A DNA stretch of 64,000 nucleotides from Niveibacterium microcysteis (lineage in GTDB: Bacteria; Pseudomonadota; Gammaproteobacteria; Burkholderiales; Rhodocyclaceae). A model generated the notes under the pieces. It worked only from the letters and a program-made list of their open reading frames with translations. It searched no databases and had not been told where the DNA came from. Where the stretch lies: positions 1,488,001 through 1,552,000 of the forward strand of contig NZ_CP071060.1 of assembly GCF_017161445.1 (NCBI RefSeq), given 5' to 3'. Positions 9,080 through 21,000 of this stretch are shown one piece after another. The translations under genes were made by a program, and so were the position numbers. Numbering within the stretch: position 1 is the stretch's first letter; each line of letters opens with the position of its first letter.

Positions 9080-12000
9080 TCAATCGACGATCAAGGTGCC
9101 GTTCTTGATGAGCGTCTTGAGCAGGGTGCTTTCGTCGCCAGCCGTGACACTCGTCGCCGTGTAGAGGTTCACCCCCTGCAGCACGATCGTCTGGTCTTCC
9201 GCGCCAGCGCTGAAGGTTCCGCCGGTGAAACCACCCGATTTGCTGATGTGCAGAACGGTGGCGAGGGTCGCACCGCTGCCGGTTACCTCGACGTCGATGT
9301 AATTCAGCAGGTTCGAAATCTCGACCGCCGAGGCGGCGTTACCGGTATTGCCCGAACTGGTGTGCTCGCCTTGCAGCAGATCGCGCAGATCCAACACATC
9401 GCCACCGCCTGTCGGCACGCCGGCCGTGCCGGACTGGATGTTGTTGTATCCACCTCCGTAAGTGAAGTCGGTGATCTTGTCCACCGCGGGCGTGCCGGTG
9501 GGCCCAGCATCGGCAAGGTGCCAGACAAACACATCCGATCCGCTGCCACCGGTCAGCGTGTCATTGCCGCCGCCACCCACGATGTAGTCGTTGCCGCCTC
9601 CACCGCTGATCACGTTGGCCGCGCTGTTGCCTTCGATCCGGTTATTCGCCGAGTTGCCGGACAAGTTGATGGCGAACGAGCCTTCGGCGGTCAGGTTCTC
9701 GAAATTACTTGCGAGCGTATAGATCGTCACCGTCGGATGTGCGGCGTAGTACGTGCTGTCGAGGATGACGGTGTCCGTCCCTTCGTTGGCGTTCTCGACC
9801 AGGGTGTCGGTGCCGGTTGTCAGGCGATAGGTGTCATCGCCGGTACCGCCGGTCAGCGTGTTGGTGCCGGCACCGCCTGTGAGGAGATCGTTGCCGATCC
9901 CGCCGTTCAGGATGTCATTGCCGGCTCCGCCGTCGAGCGTATCTGCGCCGCCGTTGCCGATCAGCGTGTCATCGCCGGCCCCACCTGTCAGCCAGTCGCG
10001 GCTGGTACCACCGGTGATCGTATTGTTCGATGCGTCGCCGTCGAGAATGCTGCCGGTGCGCAGTTGCCACGAACCAGAGGCGGCGTCGTACACCAGATCC
10101 TGAATCCGCGGATCGACGAGCGTTGGCGCTGACTCGTTGGTAAATAGCGCGGTGTTGGTGAGCGCCATCACCTGGTAGCTCGATGCTGGATCGCCGCTGG
10201 CTTTGTACTCGATGCGCAGACGCGCATTGCCGCCTTGCTCCCAATAAAGCAGCTCGAATGCTTGCAAGCCGCCGTTCAGATCGCCAAGGGCAACGTTGGT
10301 AAAGATGCGCGTGGTGGGGCCCTGGTTGCCGTCATATTCCAACAGCGTCTGTCCGGCGACATTGAGGCGGAAGCCATCATCGGCGGTGACGCGGAAGTCA
10401 TACGAGCCATGCTGGACGTACATCTGGCCAGAGAGGCGAATTGCCGCGTCCGTGGTGAGGCCAAGGCCCGACGTGCCGCCGGTATTGCCGGCGCCTGTCT
10501 GAACGATGCCGGTGGGCTGGTCCTGATCGAGGAAGTTGCTGAGCCCACGTGTCGTCGAGCTTGCGTTGCCGTCACCGGTGGGCAGGGCCGAGCCAGCAGC
10601 CACGTTGCTGTTAGAGCCCAGCGCCGAGTTCACCGTAGGGTTGAAACCGTAGTCCAGCGAGCGGGCCTTGAACGCCACGTCGGCGGCGTTGGTGGTCGCC
10701 GTGGCCGAGCTGCCGACCAGGTTATTACTGCCACCCGCGAGGGCGTTGCGGCCGTTGATGATGGTGTACATATCCTCAACCGAGTTGAGGTTGCCCGCCA
10801 CCAGATGGTTGCCGAAAGTGGCCGTGCCATCATCACTGTGCGTACGGTAGCCGCTACCAGGGCTGGCCGTTTCGTTGTAGCCGAAGAACTCCCCGTTAAG
10901 GCCGGTGGCATTTACGCTGACCACAGACGGCGTGCCGGCGGTGAGATCCTGCGTGCCGGTCACGGCCACGGTCAGCGTCGTGGTGGCAGTGCCGCCGTGA
11001 CCGTCGCTGATCGTGTAGGTGAAGACATCGTTGGCCACCTGCCCGGCGGTCAAGTTCTGCACCGCGGTACTGGTGTTGTTCAGCGCGTAGTTGTACGTGC
11101 CGTCACTGTTGAGCGTCAGGGTGCCGTAGGTGCCCACGATCGCAGTTCCCACGCCGCCACCGGGTGTGGTGGCCGGCGTTCCACTGGTGACACCGGTGAC
11201 GGTGAGCGGGTCACCATCGACATCGGTGTCGCGACCAGGGGCTGTGGTGATCACGTTGCCGGTTGCCGTCAGCGTGGTGTCCTCCTTGACCGCCGCGGTA
11301 TCGGCTGCGGCCACTGGAGCGTCATTGGCGCCGTTGATGGTGACGCTGATGACTTGCGAGGCCGTGCCATCGGCCGACTTCACCGTGATCGAGTCGGTCA
11401 GGGTCTGACCGACGCCGAGCGACTGGATTGCGCTCTGTGCGTTGTTGGCCGCGTAAGTCCAGGCTCCGGTGCTGGTGTTGAAGGTGAAAGTGCCGTAGGT
11501 GCCGGCGAGCGAAGCCGGCGACTGGAATACGGCCTGACCTGCATCCACGTCGGTCACGGTCAGTGCACCTGACGCGATCAGGTTGCCACCAGACACTGCA
11601 GCATCTTCCGTCACCGAGCCCGTTGCCGAGCCAGTGATTGCCGCGTTGTCGTTAGCACCGGTGACCGTGACGTCGATGGTCTTCGACGCCGACCCGTCAA
11701 GGCTGCTGACCGTAAGCGTGTCGTGTACCACCTGGGCGCCAACTAGCCCCTGCGTGGTGGCCTTCGTGTTGTCGAGCGTGTAGGTCCAGGCACCCGTCGT
11801 TGTGTTGAAGGTGAAGTTGCCGTAGGTGCCTGCCAGCGATGCGGGAGCCAGGAAACTCGACTGACCCGCATCGGTGTCGCTGACGATCAAGGTGCCCGAC
11901 GTGGTCGGCGTGCCTGCCGTTGCGTTGTTCACGCCGCCAGCTTCCGTAACCGATCCCGTCGCGGGCCCCTGAATCATTGCCACGTCGTTGGTGCCGTTGA

Positions 12001-15000
12001 TCGTGACGCTGATGACTTGCGAGGCCGTACCGTCCGCGGACTTCACGGTGATCGAGTCGGTCAGCGACTGGCCTGCGCCGAGCGACTGGATCGCGGACTG
12101 CGCGTTGTTCGCAGCGTAGGTCCAGGCACCGGTCGTGGTGTTGAAAGTGAAGGTGCCGTAGGTACCGGCCAGCGTGGCCGGGGTCGCAAAGACCGCTTGG
12201 CCTGCGTCAACGTCGGTCACTGCCAAGCTGCCCGACGCGGTGAGGTTGCCCGAGGTGACGGCAACGTCTTCCGTCATCGTGCCGGTTGCGGTACCGGTGA
12301 TCGCGGCGGTGTCGTTCGCACCGGTCACGGTCACATCGATCGCCTTGGTCGCGGTGCCATCCAGGCTCGTGACGGTCAGCGTGTCATGCACGATCTGGCC
12401 GTTGGTGAGTGCCTGGGTCGCGGCCTTGCTGTTGTCGAGTGCGTAAGTCCAGGCACCGGTCGCGGCGTTGAAGGTGAAGGTACCGTAGGTGCCGTTGAGC
12501 GAAGCAGGGGCCACCGCCTGGAAGACCGACTGGCCCGCATCGGCGTCACTGACGCTCACGGTGCCCGAGGCGTTCGGCGTGCCGGCGATCGCGTTCGCCA
12601 CACCACCGGCTTCGACCACCGCACCGGTGGCGGTGCCACCGATGGTGGCACCGTCGTTGGTGCCGTTGATCGTGACGCTGATGACCTGCGAAGCGGTGCC
12701 ATCGGCCGACTTCACCGTGATGGAATCGGTCAGCGACTGGCCTGCGCCGAGCGACTGGATCGCGGACTGCGCGTTGTTCGCAGCGTAGGTCCAGGCACCG
12801 GTCGTGGTGTTGAAGGTGAAGGTGCCGTAGGTACCGGCCAGCGTCGCCGGGGTCGCAAAGACCGCCTGGCCTGCGTCAACGTCGGTCACTGCCAAGCTGC
12901 CCGACGCCGTGAGGTTGCCCGAGGTGACGGCAACGTCTTCGGTCATCGTGCCGGTCGCAGTACCGGTGATCGCGGCGGTGTCGTTGGCACCGGTCACCGT
13001 CACATCGATCGCCTTGGTGGCGGTGCCATCCAGGCTCGTGACGGTCAGCGTGTCATGCACGACCTGGCCGTTGGTGAGTGCTTGCGTGGCGGCCTTGGTG
13101 TTGTCGAGTGCGTACGTCCAGGCGCCGGTCGCGGCGTTGAAGGTGAAGGTACCGTAGGTGCCGTTGAGCGACGCCGGGGCCACGGCCTGGAAGACCGACT
13201 GGCCCGCATCGGCGTCACTGACGCTCACGGTGCCCGAGGCGTTCGGCGTGCCGGCGATCGCATTCGCGACACCACCGGCTTCGACCACCGTGCCGGTGGC
13301 GGTGCCACCGATGGTGGCGCCGTCGTTGGCGCCGTTGATCGTGACGCTGATGACCTGCGAAGCGGTGCCATCGGCCGACTTCACCGTGATGGAATCGGTC
13401 AGCGACTGACCCGCGCCGAGCGACTGGATCGCGGCTTGGCTGTTGTTCGCAGCGTAGGTCCAGACACCGGTCGTGGTGTTGAAGGTAAAGGTGCCGTAGG
13501 TGCCGGCCAGCGTCGCCGGGGTCGCGAAGACCGCTTCACCCGAATCGACATCGGTCACCGCCAGGTTGCCCGACGCAGTGAGGTTGCCCGAGGTGACGGC
13601 AACGTCTTCGGTCATCGTGCCGGTCGCAGTACCGGTGATCGCGGCGGTGTCGTTGGCACCGGTCACCGTCACATCGATCGCCTTGGTGGCGGTGCCATCC
13701 AGGCTCGTGACGGTCAGCGTGTCATGCACGACCTGGCCGTTGGTGAGTGCTTGCGTGGCGGCCTTGGTGTTGTCGAGTGCGTACGTCCAGGCGCCGGTCG
13801 CGGCGTTGAAGGTGAAGGTACCGTAGGTGCCGTTGAGCGACGCCGGGGCCACGGCCTGGAAGACCGACTGGCCCGCATCGGCGTCACTGACGCTCACGGT
13901 GCCCGAGGCGTTCGGCGTGCCGGCGATCGCATTCGCGACACCACCGGCTTCGACCACCGTGCCGGTGGCGGTGCCACCGATGGTGGCGCCGTCGTTGGCG
14001 CCGTTGATCGTGACGCTGATGACCTGCGAAGCGGTGCCATCGGCCGACTTCACCGTGATGGAATCGGTCAGCGACTGACCCGCGCCGAGCGACTGGATCG
14101 CGGCTTGGCTGTTGTTCGCAGCGTAGGTCCAGACACCGGTCGTGGTGTTGAAGGTAAAGGTGCCGTAGGTGCCGGCCAGCGTGGCCGGGGTCGCGAAGAC
14201 GGCTTCACCCGAATCCACGTCGGTGACGGCGAGCGCACCGGCGGCGGTGAGGTTGCCCGAGGTGACGGCAACGTCTTCGGTCATCGTGCCGGTCGCCGTA
14301 CCGGTGATCGCGGCGGTGTCGTTGGCACCGGTCACCGTCACATCGATCGCCTTGGTGGCGGTGCCATCCAGGCTCGTGACGGTCAGCGTGTCATGCACGA
14401 TCTGGCCGTTGGTGAGTGCTTGCGTGGCGGCCTTGGTGTTGTCGAGTGCGTACGTCCAGGCGCCGGTCGCGGCGTTGAAGGTGAAGGTACCGTAGGTGCC
14501 GTTGAGCGAAGCGGGCGCGACGGCCTGGAAGCTCGATTGGCCGGCGTCTGCATCGGACACGGTGACCGTACCGGACGCATTCGGCGTGCCGGCGATCGCA
14601 TTCGCGACGCCGCCGGCTTCGACCACCGTGCCGGTGGTGGTGCCACCGATGACCGGTACATCATTGGTACCGACGATCGTGATGGTGAGCGTATCGGTGT
14701 CGAAACCGCCCTTGCCGTCAGCGACTTGATAGGTCACCACGACATCTTGCGTTTGGCCCGCTGCCAGATGGTCGTAAGCCGGGTTGGCAGGGTTGAAGCT
14801 GTAGCTGCCGTCGGTGTTGAACGTAAGCCCCGCCGGTGCTGGCGAGATCAGCGAATAGCTCAGCGCGTCGCTTTCGGCATCGGTGGCGACGACGTTGCCG
14901 TTGAACAGGGCGCCGCCCTCGGTCACGTTCTCATGCGCAGGCATGGCGACCGGCGCGGTGTTCGCACCGGAAATCGCGATATCGAGCGTGGCATTGCTCG

Positions 15001-18000
15001 TCGCGCTACCGTCGGAGAGCGTGTAATTGAATACGTCATGCAGCGGCGCGTCGGTCGGCTTCAGCGCGATCACAGCGGCGTTGCTGGCGTCCTGAACGTA
15101 GGTGTAGCTGCCGTCCGCGTGAATCGTGAGCGTGCCGTAGTTGCCCACCACCACCGTGGTGCCACTTACCGGCGTGGCGCCCACGGCAGACACGATCAGG
15201 CTTGCATGCGCCGTATCGATGTCGCTGTCGTTGGTCAGCACGTTGCCGGACGCTGCAGTGGTATCCGTTTTGACCAGGCTGTTGGTGTCGATCGCTGCGA
15301 CGGGACCATCGTTGGTGCCGGTAATGGCGACCGTGACGGTGCTGGTGGTGCCATCGGCACTTTTCACCGTGAATTCCTCGCTCGGCAGCGATTGGCCTTC
15401 GCCCAGCGCTTGCACCGCCGGGTTGGCGTTGTTGAGCGTGTAGGTCCAGTTGCCCGATGCATCGATCGAGAACGAGCCATGCGCACCGGCAACGGCAGTC
15501 TGCGGCTGGAACACCGCTTGGCCGGCGTCGACGTCGGAGACCTGCAACTGGCCGCCGGTCGTGAGCGTTACATCTTCCTTCACCGCTCCGGTATCCGCGC
15601 CGAGTACGGACGGGGTGATCTGCGCGCCGTCGTTGGTGCCGGTGATTGAAACTGTGACTGTGCTGGCGGTGCCGTCGGCGCTCTTCACCGTGAATACTTC
15701 ATTGGGCAGCGACTGACCTTCGCCCAAGGCCTGCACCACCGGATCGGCGTTGTTGAGCGTGTAGACCCAGTTGCCCGCGGCGTCGATCGAGAAGGTGCCG
15801 TGCGCACCGGCGACCGCCGTCTGCGGTTGGAACACCGCCTGACCGGCATCCACATCGGTGACGACGAGTTGGCCGCTCGCGGTCAGCGTCACATCTTCCT
15901 TCACGGCGCCCGCGTCGGCACCCGGCGTCGCGGGGGTGATGACTGCGCCATCGTTGGTGCCGTTGATGGTCACCGAGATCACTTGCGAAGCGGTGCCGTC
16001 CGCGGACTTCACCGTGATCGAGTCCGTCAGCGACTGGCCTGCGCCGAGCGACTGGATTGCGGACTGCGCGTTGTTCGCAGCGTAGGTCCAGGCCCCGGTC
16101 GTGGTGTTGAAGGTAAAGGTGCCGTAGGTGCCGGCCAGCGTCGCCGGGGTCGCGAAGACCGCTTCACCCGAATCGACATCGGTCACCGCCAGGTTGCCCG
16201 ACGCAGTGAGGTTGCCCGAGGTGACGGCAACGTCTTCGGTCATCGTGCCGGTCGCAGTACCGGTGATCGCGGCGGTGTCGTTGGCTCCGGTCACCGTCAC
16301 ATCGATCGCCTTGGTGGCGGTGCCATCCAGGCTCGTGACGGTCAGCGTGTCATGCACGACCTGGCCGTTGGTGAGTGCTTGCGTGGCGGCCTTGGTGTTG
16401 TCGAGTGCGTACGTCCAGGCGCCGGTCGCGGCGTTGAAGGTGAAGGTACCGTAGGTGCCGTTGAGCGACGCCGGGGCCACGGCCTGGAAGACCGACTGGC
16501 CCGCATCGGCGTCACTGACGCTCACGGTGCCCGAGGCGTTCGGCGTGCCGGCGATCGCATTCGCGACACCACCGGCTTCGACCACCGTGCCGGTGGCGGT
16601 GCCACCGATGGTGGCGCCGTCGTTGGCGCCGTTGATCGTGACGCTGATGACCTGCGAAGCGGTGCCATCGGCCGACTTCACCGTGATGGAATCGGTCAGC
16701 GACTGACCCGCGCCGAGCGACTGGATCGCGGCTTGGCTGTTGTTCGCAGCGTAGGTCCAGACACCGGTCGTGGTGTTGAAGGTAAAGGTGCCGTAGGTGC
16801 CGGCCAGCGTGGCCGGGGTCGCGAAGACGGCTTCACCCGAATCCACGTCGGTGACGGCGAGCGCACCGGCGGCGGTGAGGTTGCCCGAGGTGACGGCAAC
16901 GTCTTCGGTCATCGTGCCGGTCGCCGTACCGGTGATCGCGGCGGTGTCGTTGGCACCGGTCACCGTCACATCGATCGCCTTGGTGGCGGTGCCATCCAGG
17001 CTCGTGACGGTCAGCGTGTCATGCACGATCTGGCCGTTGGTGAGTGCTTGCGTGGCGGCCTTGGTGTTGTCGAGTGCGTACGTCCAGGCGCCGGTCGCGG
17101 CGTTGAAGGTGAAGGTACCGTAGGTGCCGTTGAGCGAAGCGGGCGCGACGGCCTGGAAGCTCGATTGGCCGGCGTCTGCATCGGACACGGTGACCGTACC
17201 GGACGCATTCGGCGTGCCGGCGATCGCATTCGCGACGCCGCCGGCTTCGACCACCGTGCCGGTGGTGGTGCCACCGATGACCGGTACATCATTGGTACCG
17301 ACGATCGTGATGGTGAGCGTATCGGTGTCGAAACCGCCCTTGCCGTCAGCGACTTGATAGGTCACCACGACATCTTGCGTTTGGCCCGCTGCCAGATGGT
17401 CGTAAGCCGGGTTGGCAGGGTTGAAGCTGTAGCTGCCGTCGGTGTTGAACGTAAGCCCCGCCGGTGCTGGCGAGATCAGCGAATAGCTCAGCGCGTCGCT
17501 TTCGGCATCGGTGGCGACGACGTTGCCGTTGAACAGGGCGCCGCCCTCGGTCACGTTCTCATGCGCAGGCATGGCGACCGGCGCGGTGTTCGCACCGGAA
17601 ATCGCGATATCGAGCGTGGCATTGCTCGTCGCGCTACCGTCGGAGAGCGTGTAATTGAATACGTCATGCAGCGGCGCGTCGGTCGGCTTCAGCGCGATCA
17701 CAGCGGCGTTGCTGGCGTCCTGAACGTAGGTGTAGCTGCCGTCCGCGTGAATCGTGAGCGTGCCGTAGTTGCCCACCACCACCGTGGTGCCACTTACCGG
17801 CGTGGCGCCCACGGCAGACACGATCAGGCTTGCATGCGCCGTATCGATGTCGCTGTCGTTGGTCAGCACGTTGCCGGACGCTGCAGTGGTATCCGTTTTG
17901 ACCAGGCTGTTGGTGTCGATCGCTGCGACGGGACCATCGTTGGTGCCGGTAATGGCGACCGTGACGGTGCTGGTGGTGCCATCGGCACTTTTCACCGTGA

Positions 18001-21000
18001 ATTCCTCGCTCGGCAGCGATTGGCCTTCGCCCAGCGCTTGCACCGCCGGGTTGGCGTTGTTGAGCGTGTAGGTCCAGTTGCCCGATGCATCGATCGAGAA
18101 CGAGCCATGCGCACCGGCAACGGCAGTCTGCGGCTGGAACACCGCTTGGCCGGCGTCGACGTCGGAGACCTGCAACTGGCCGCCGGTCGTGAGCGTTACA
18201 TCTTCCTTCACCGCTCCGGTATCCGCGCCGAGTACGGACGGGGTGATCTGCGCGCCGTCGTTGGTGCCGGTGATTGAAACTGTGACTGTGCTGGCGGTGC
18301 CGTCGGCGCTCTTCACCGTGAATACTTCATTGGGCAGCGACTGACCTTCGCCCAAGGCCTGCACCACCGGATCGGCGTTGTTGAGCGTGTAGACCCAGTT
18401 GCCCGCGGCGTCGATCGAGAAGGTGCCGTGCGCACCGGCGACCGCCGTCTGCGGTTGGAACACCGCCTGACCGGCATCCACATCGGTGACGACGAGTTGG
18501 CCGCTCGCGGTCAGCGTCACATCTTCCTTCACGGCGCCCGCGTCGGCACCCGGCGTCGCGGGGGTGATGACTGCGCCATCGTTGGTGCCGTTGATGGTCA
18601 CCGAGATCACTTGCGAAGCGGTGCCGTCCGCGGACTTCACCGTGATCGAGTCCGTCAGCGACTGGCCTGCGCCGAGCGACTGGATTGCGGACTGCGCGTT
18701 GTTCGCAGCGTAGGTCCAGGCCCCGGTCGTGGTGTTGAAGGTAAAGGTGCCGTAGGTGCCGGCCAGCGTCGCCGGGGTCGCGAAGACCGCTTCACCCGAA
18801 TCGACATCGGTCACCGCCAGGTTGCCCGACGCAGTGAGGTTGCCCGAGGTGACGGCAACGTCTTCGGTCATCGTGCCGGTCGCAGTACCGGTGATCGCGG
18901 CGGTGTCGTTGGCACCGGTCACCGTCACATCGATCGCCTTGGTGGCGGTGCCATCCAGGCTCGTGACGGTCAGCGTGTCATGCACGATCTGGCCGTTGGT
19001 GAGCGCTTGCGTCGCGGCCTTGGCGTTGTCGAGTGCGTACGTCCAGGCGCCGGTCGCGGCGTTGAAGGTGAAGGTGCCGTAGGTGCCGTTGAGCGCGGCG
19101 GGAGCAACTGCCTGGAAGCCCGCTTCGCCGTTGTCCGCATCGGCGGCCAGCAGCGTGCCGGACGCGTTGGGCGTGCCCGGGATGGCGTTCGCAATGCCGC
19201 CGGCCTCTTGCACGGCGCCAACCCCCGGCCCCTGGATGCTGGCAATGTCGTTGGTGCCGAGCACGTTGATCGTGATACTGGTGCTCGATCCGTCGGACAG
19301 CGCAACCGTGAAGGTCTCCGTCTTGCTGTCCGTTGCATTCAACGCTTGCACCGCGCTATCGGCGTTGCGCAGCGTGTAGGTCCAGGTACCGTCAGCGGCA
19401 ACCACCAGGTCACCGTATGCGCCTGCCGCGGTCTCCGGCACAAAGGTGGCGACCCCCGAGGTGGTGAGCGTGCCCGTGCTGGTTAGCGTGGTGTCTTCCC
19501 GTACGGTACCGTTGCCCGATGCGGTCGTTTCGTCTTGGCCGTGCACCGTGATCACGATGCTGTGCGGCGTGCCATCCAGGCTCTTCACAACAATCGTCTC
19601 GGTCACCGTGTCAGTGCCCTTGAGCGACTGCACATTGGCCGCTGCGTTGTTGAGCGAGTAGCTCCAGTTGCCGGCAGCGTCAATCGTGAGCGAGCCATAG
19701 GTGCCGGTCTGAGTGCCGGCCTGGAAGCTTGCCTCGCCGGTGTCGACATCGCTGACTTGCAGCTTGCCGGAAGCCAGCAGCACCGCGTCTTCGGTGACAC
19801 TGCCGGTGTCACCGCCCGGAACGGACGGGTTGATCTGCGCGGCATCGTTGGTGCCGAGCACGTTGATCGTGATGCTGGTGCTCGATCCGTCGGACAGCGC
19901 AACCGTGAAGGTCTCCGTTTTGCTGTCTGTTCCATTCAGCGCTTGCACCGCGCTATCGGCGTTGCGCAGCGTGTACGTCCACGTGCCGTCAGCGGCAACC
20001 ACCAGGTCACCGTATGCGCCTGCCGCGGTCTCCGGCACAAAGGTGGCGACCCCCGAGGTGGTGAGCGTGCCCGTGCTGGTTAGCGTGGTGTCTTCCTGTA
20101 CGGTACCGTTGCCCGACGCGGTCGTTTCGTCTTGGCCGTGCACCGTGATCTCGATGCTGTGCGGCGTGCCATCCAGGCTCTTCACAACAATCGTCTCGGT
20201 CACCGTGTCAGTGCCCTTGAGCGACTGCACATTGGCCGCTGCGTTGTTGAGCGAGTAGCTCCAGTTGCCGGCAGCGTCAATCGTGAGCGAGCCATAGGTG
20301 CCGGTCTGAGTGCCGGCCTGGAAGCTTGCCTCGCCGGTGTCGACATCGCTGACTTGCAGCTTGCCGGAAGCCAGCAGCACCGCGTCTTCGGTGACACTGC
20401 CGGTGTCACCGCCCGGAACGGACGGGTTGATCTGCGCGGCATCGTTGGTGCCGAGCACGTTGATCGTGATGCTGGTGCTCGATCCGTCGGACAGCGCAAC
20501 CGTGAAGGTCTCCGTTTTGCTGTCTGTTCCATTCAGCGCTTGCACCGCGCTATCGGCGTTGCGCAGCGTGTACGTCCACGTGCCGTCAGCGGCAACCACC
20601 AGGTCACCGTATGCGCCTGCCGCGGTCTCCGGCACAAAGGTGGCGACCCCCGAGGTGGTGAGCGTGCCCGTGCTGGTTAGCGTGGTGTCTTCCTGTACGG
20701 TACCGTTGCCCGACGCGGTCGTTTCGTCTTGGCCGTGCACCGTGATCTCGATGCTGTGCGGCGTGCCATCCAGGCTCTTCACAACAATCGTCTCGGTCAC
20801 CGTGTCAGTGCCCTTGAGCGACTGCACATTGGCCGCTGCGTTGTTGAGCGAGTAGCTCCAGTTGCCGGCAGCGTCAATCGTGAGCGAGCCATAGGTGCCG
20901 GTCTGAGTGCCGGCCTGGAAGCTTGCCTCGCCGGTGTCGACATCGCTGACTTGCAGCTTGCCGGAAGCCAGCAGCACCGCGTCTTCGGTGACACTGCCGG

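Noticed and set aside
12017..19486. Very long plus-strand open frames (up to 1210 codons) opposite the adhesin gene
   Set aside because: They mirror the repeats of the minus-strand gene, consist of Arg/Gly/Asp-rich low-complexity sequence without any family, and arise from codon bias in GC-rich repeats.
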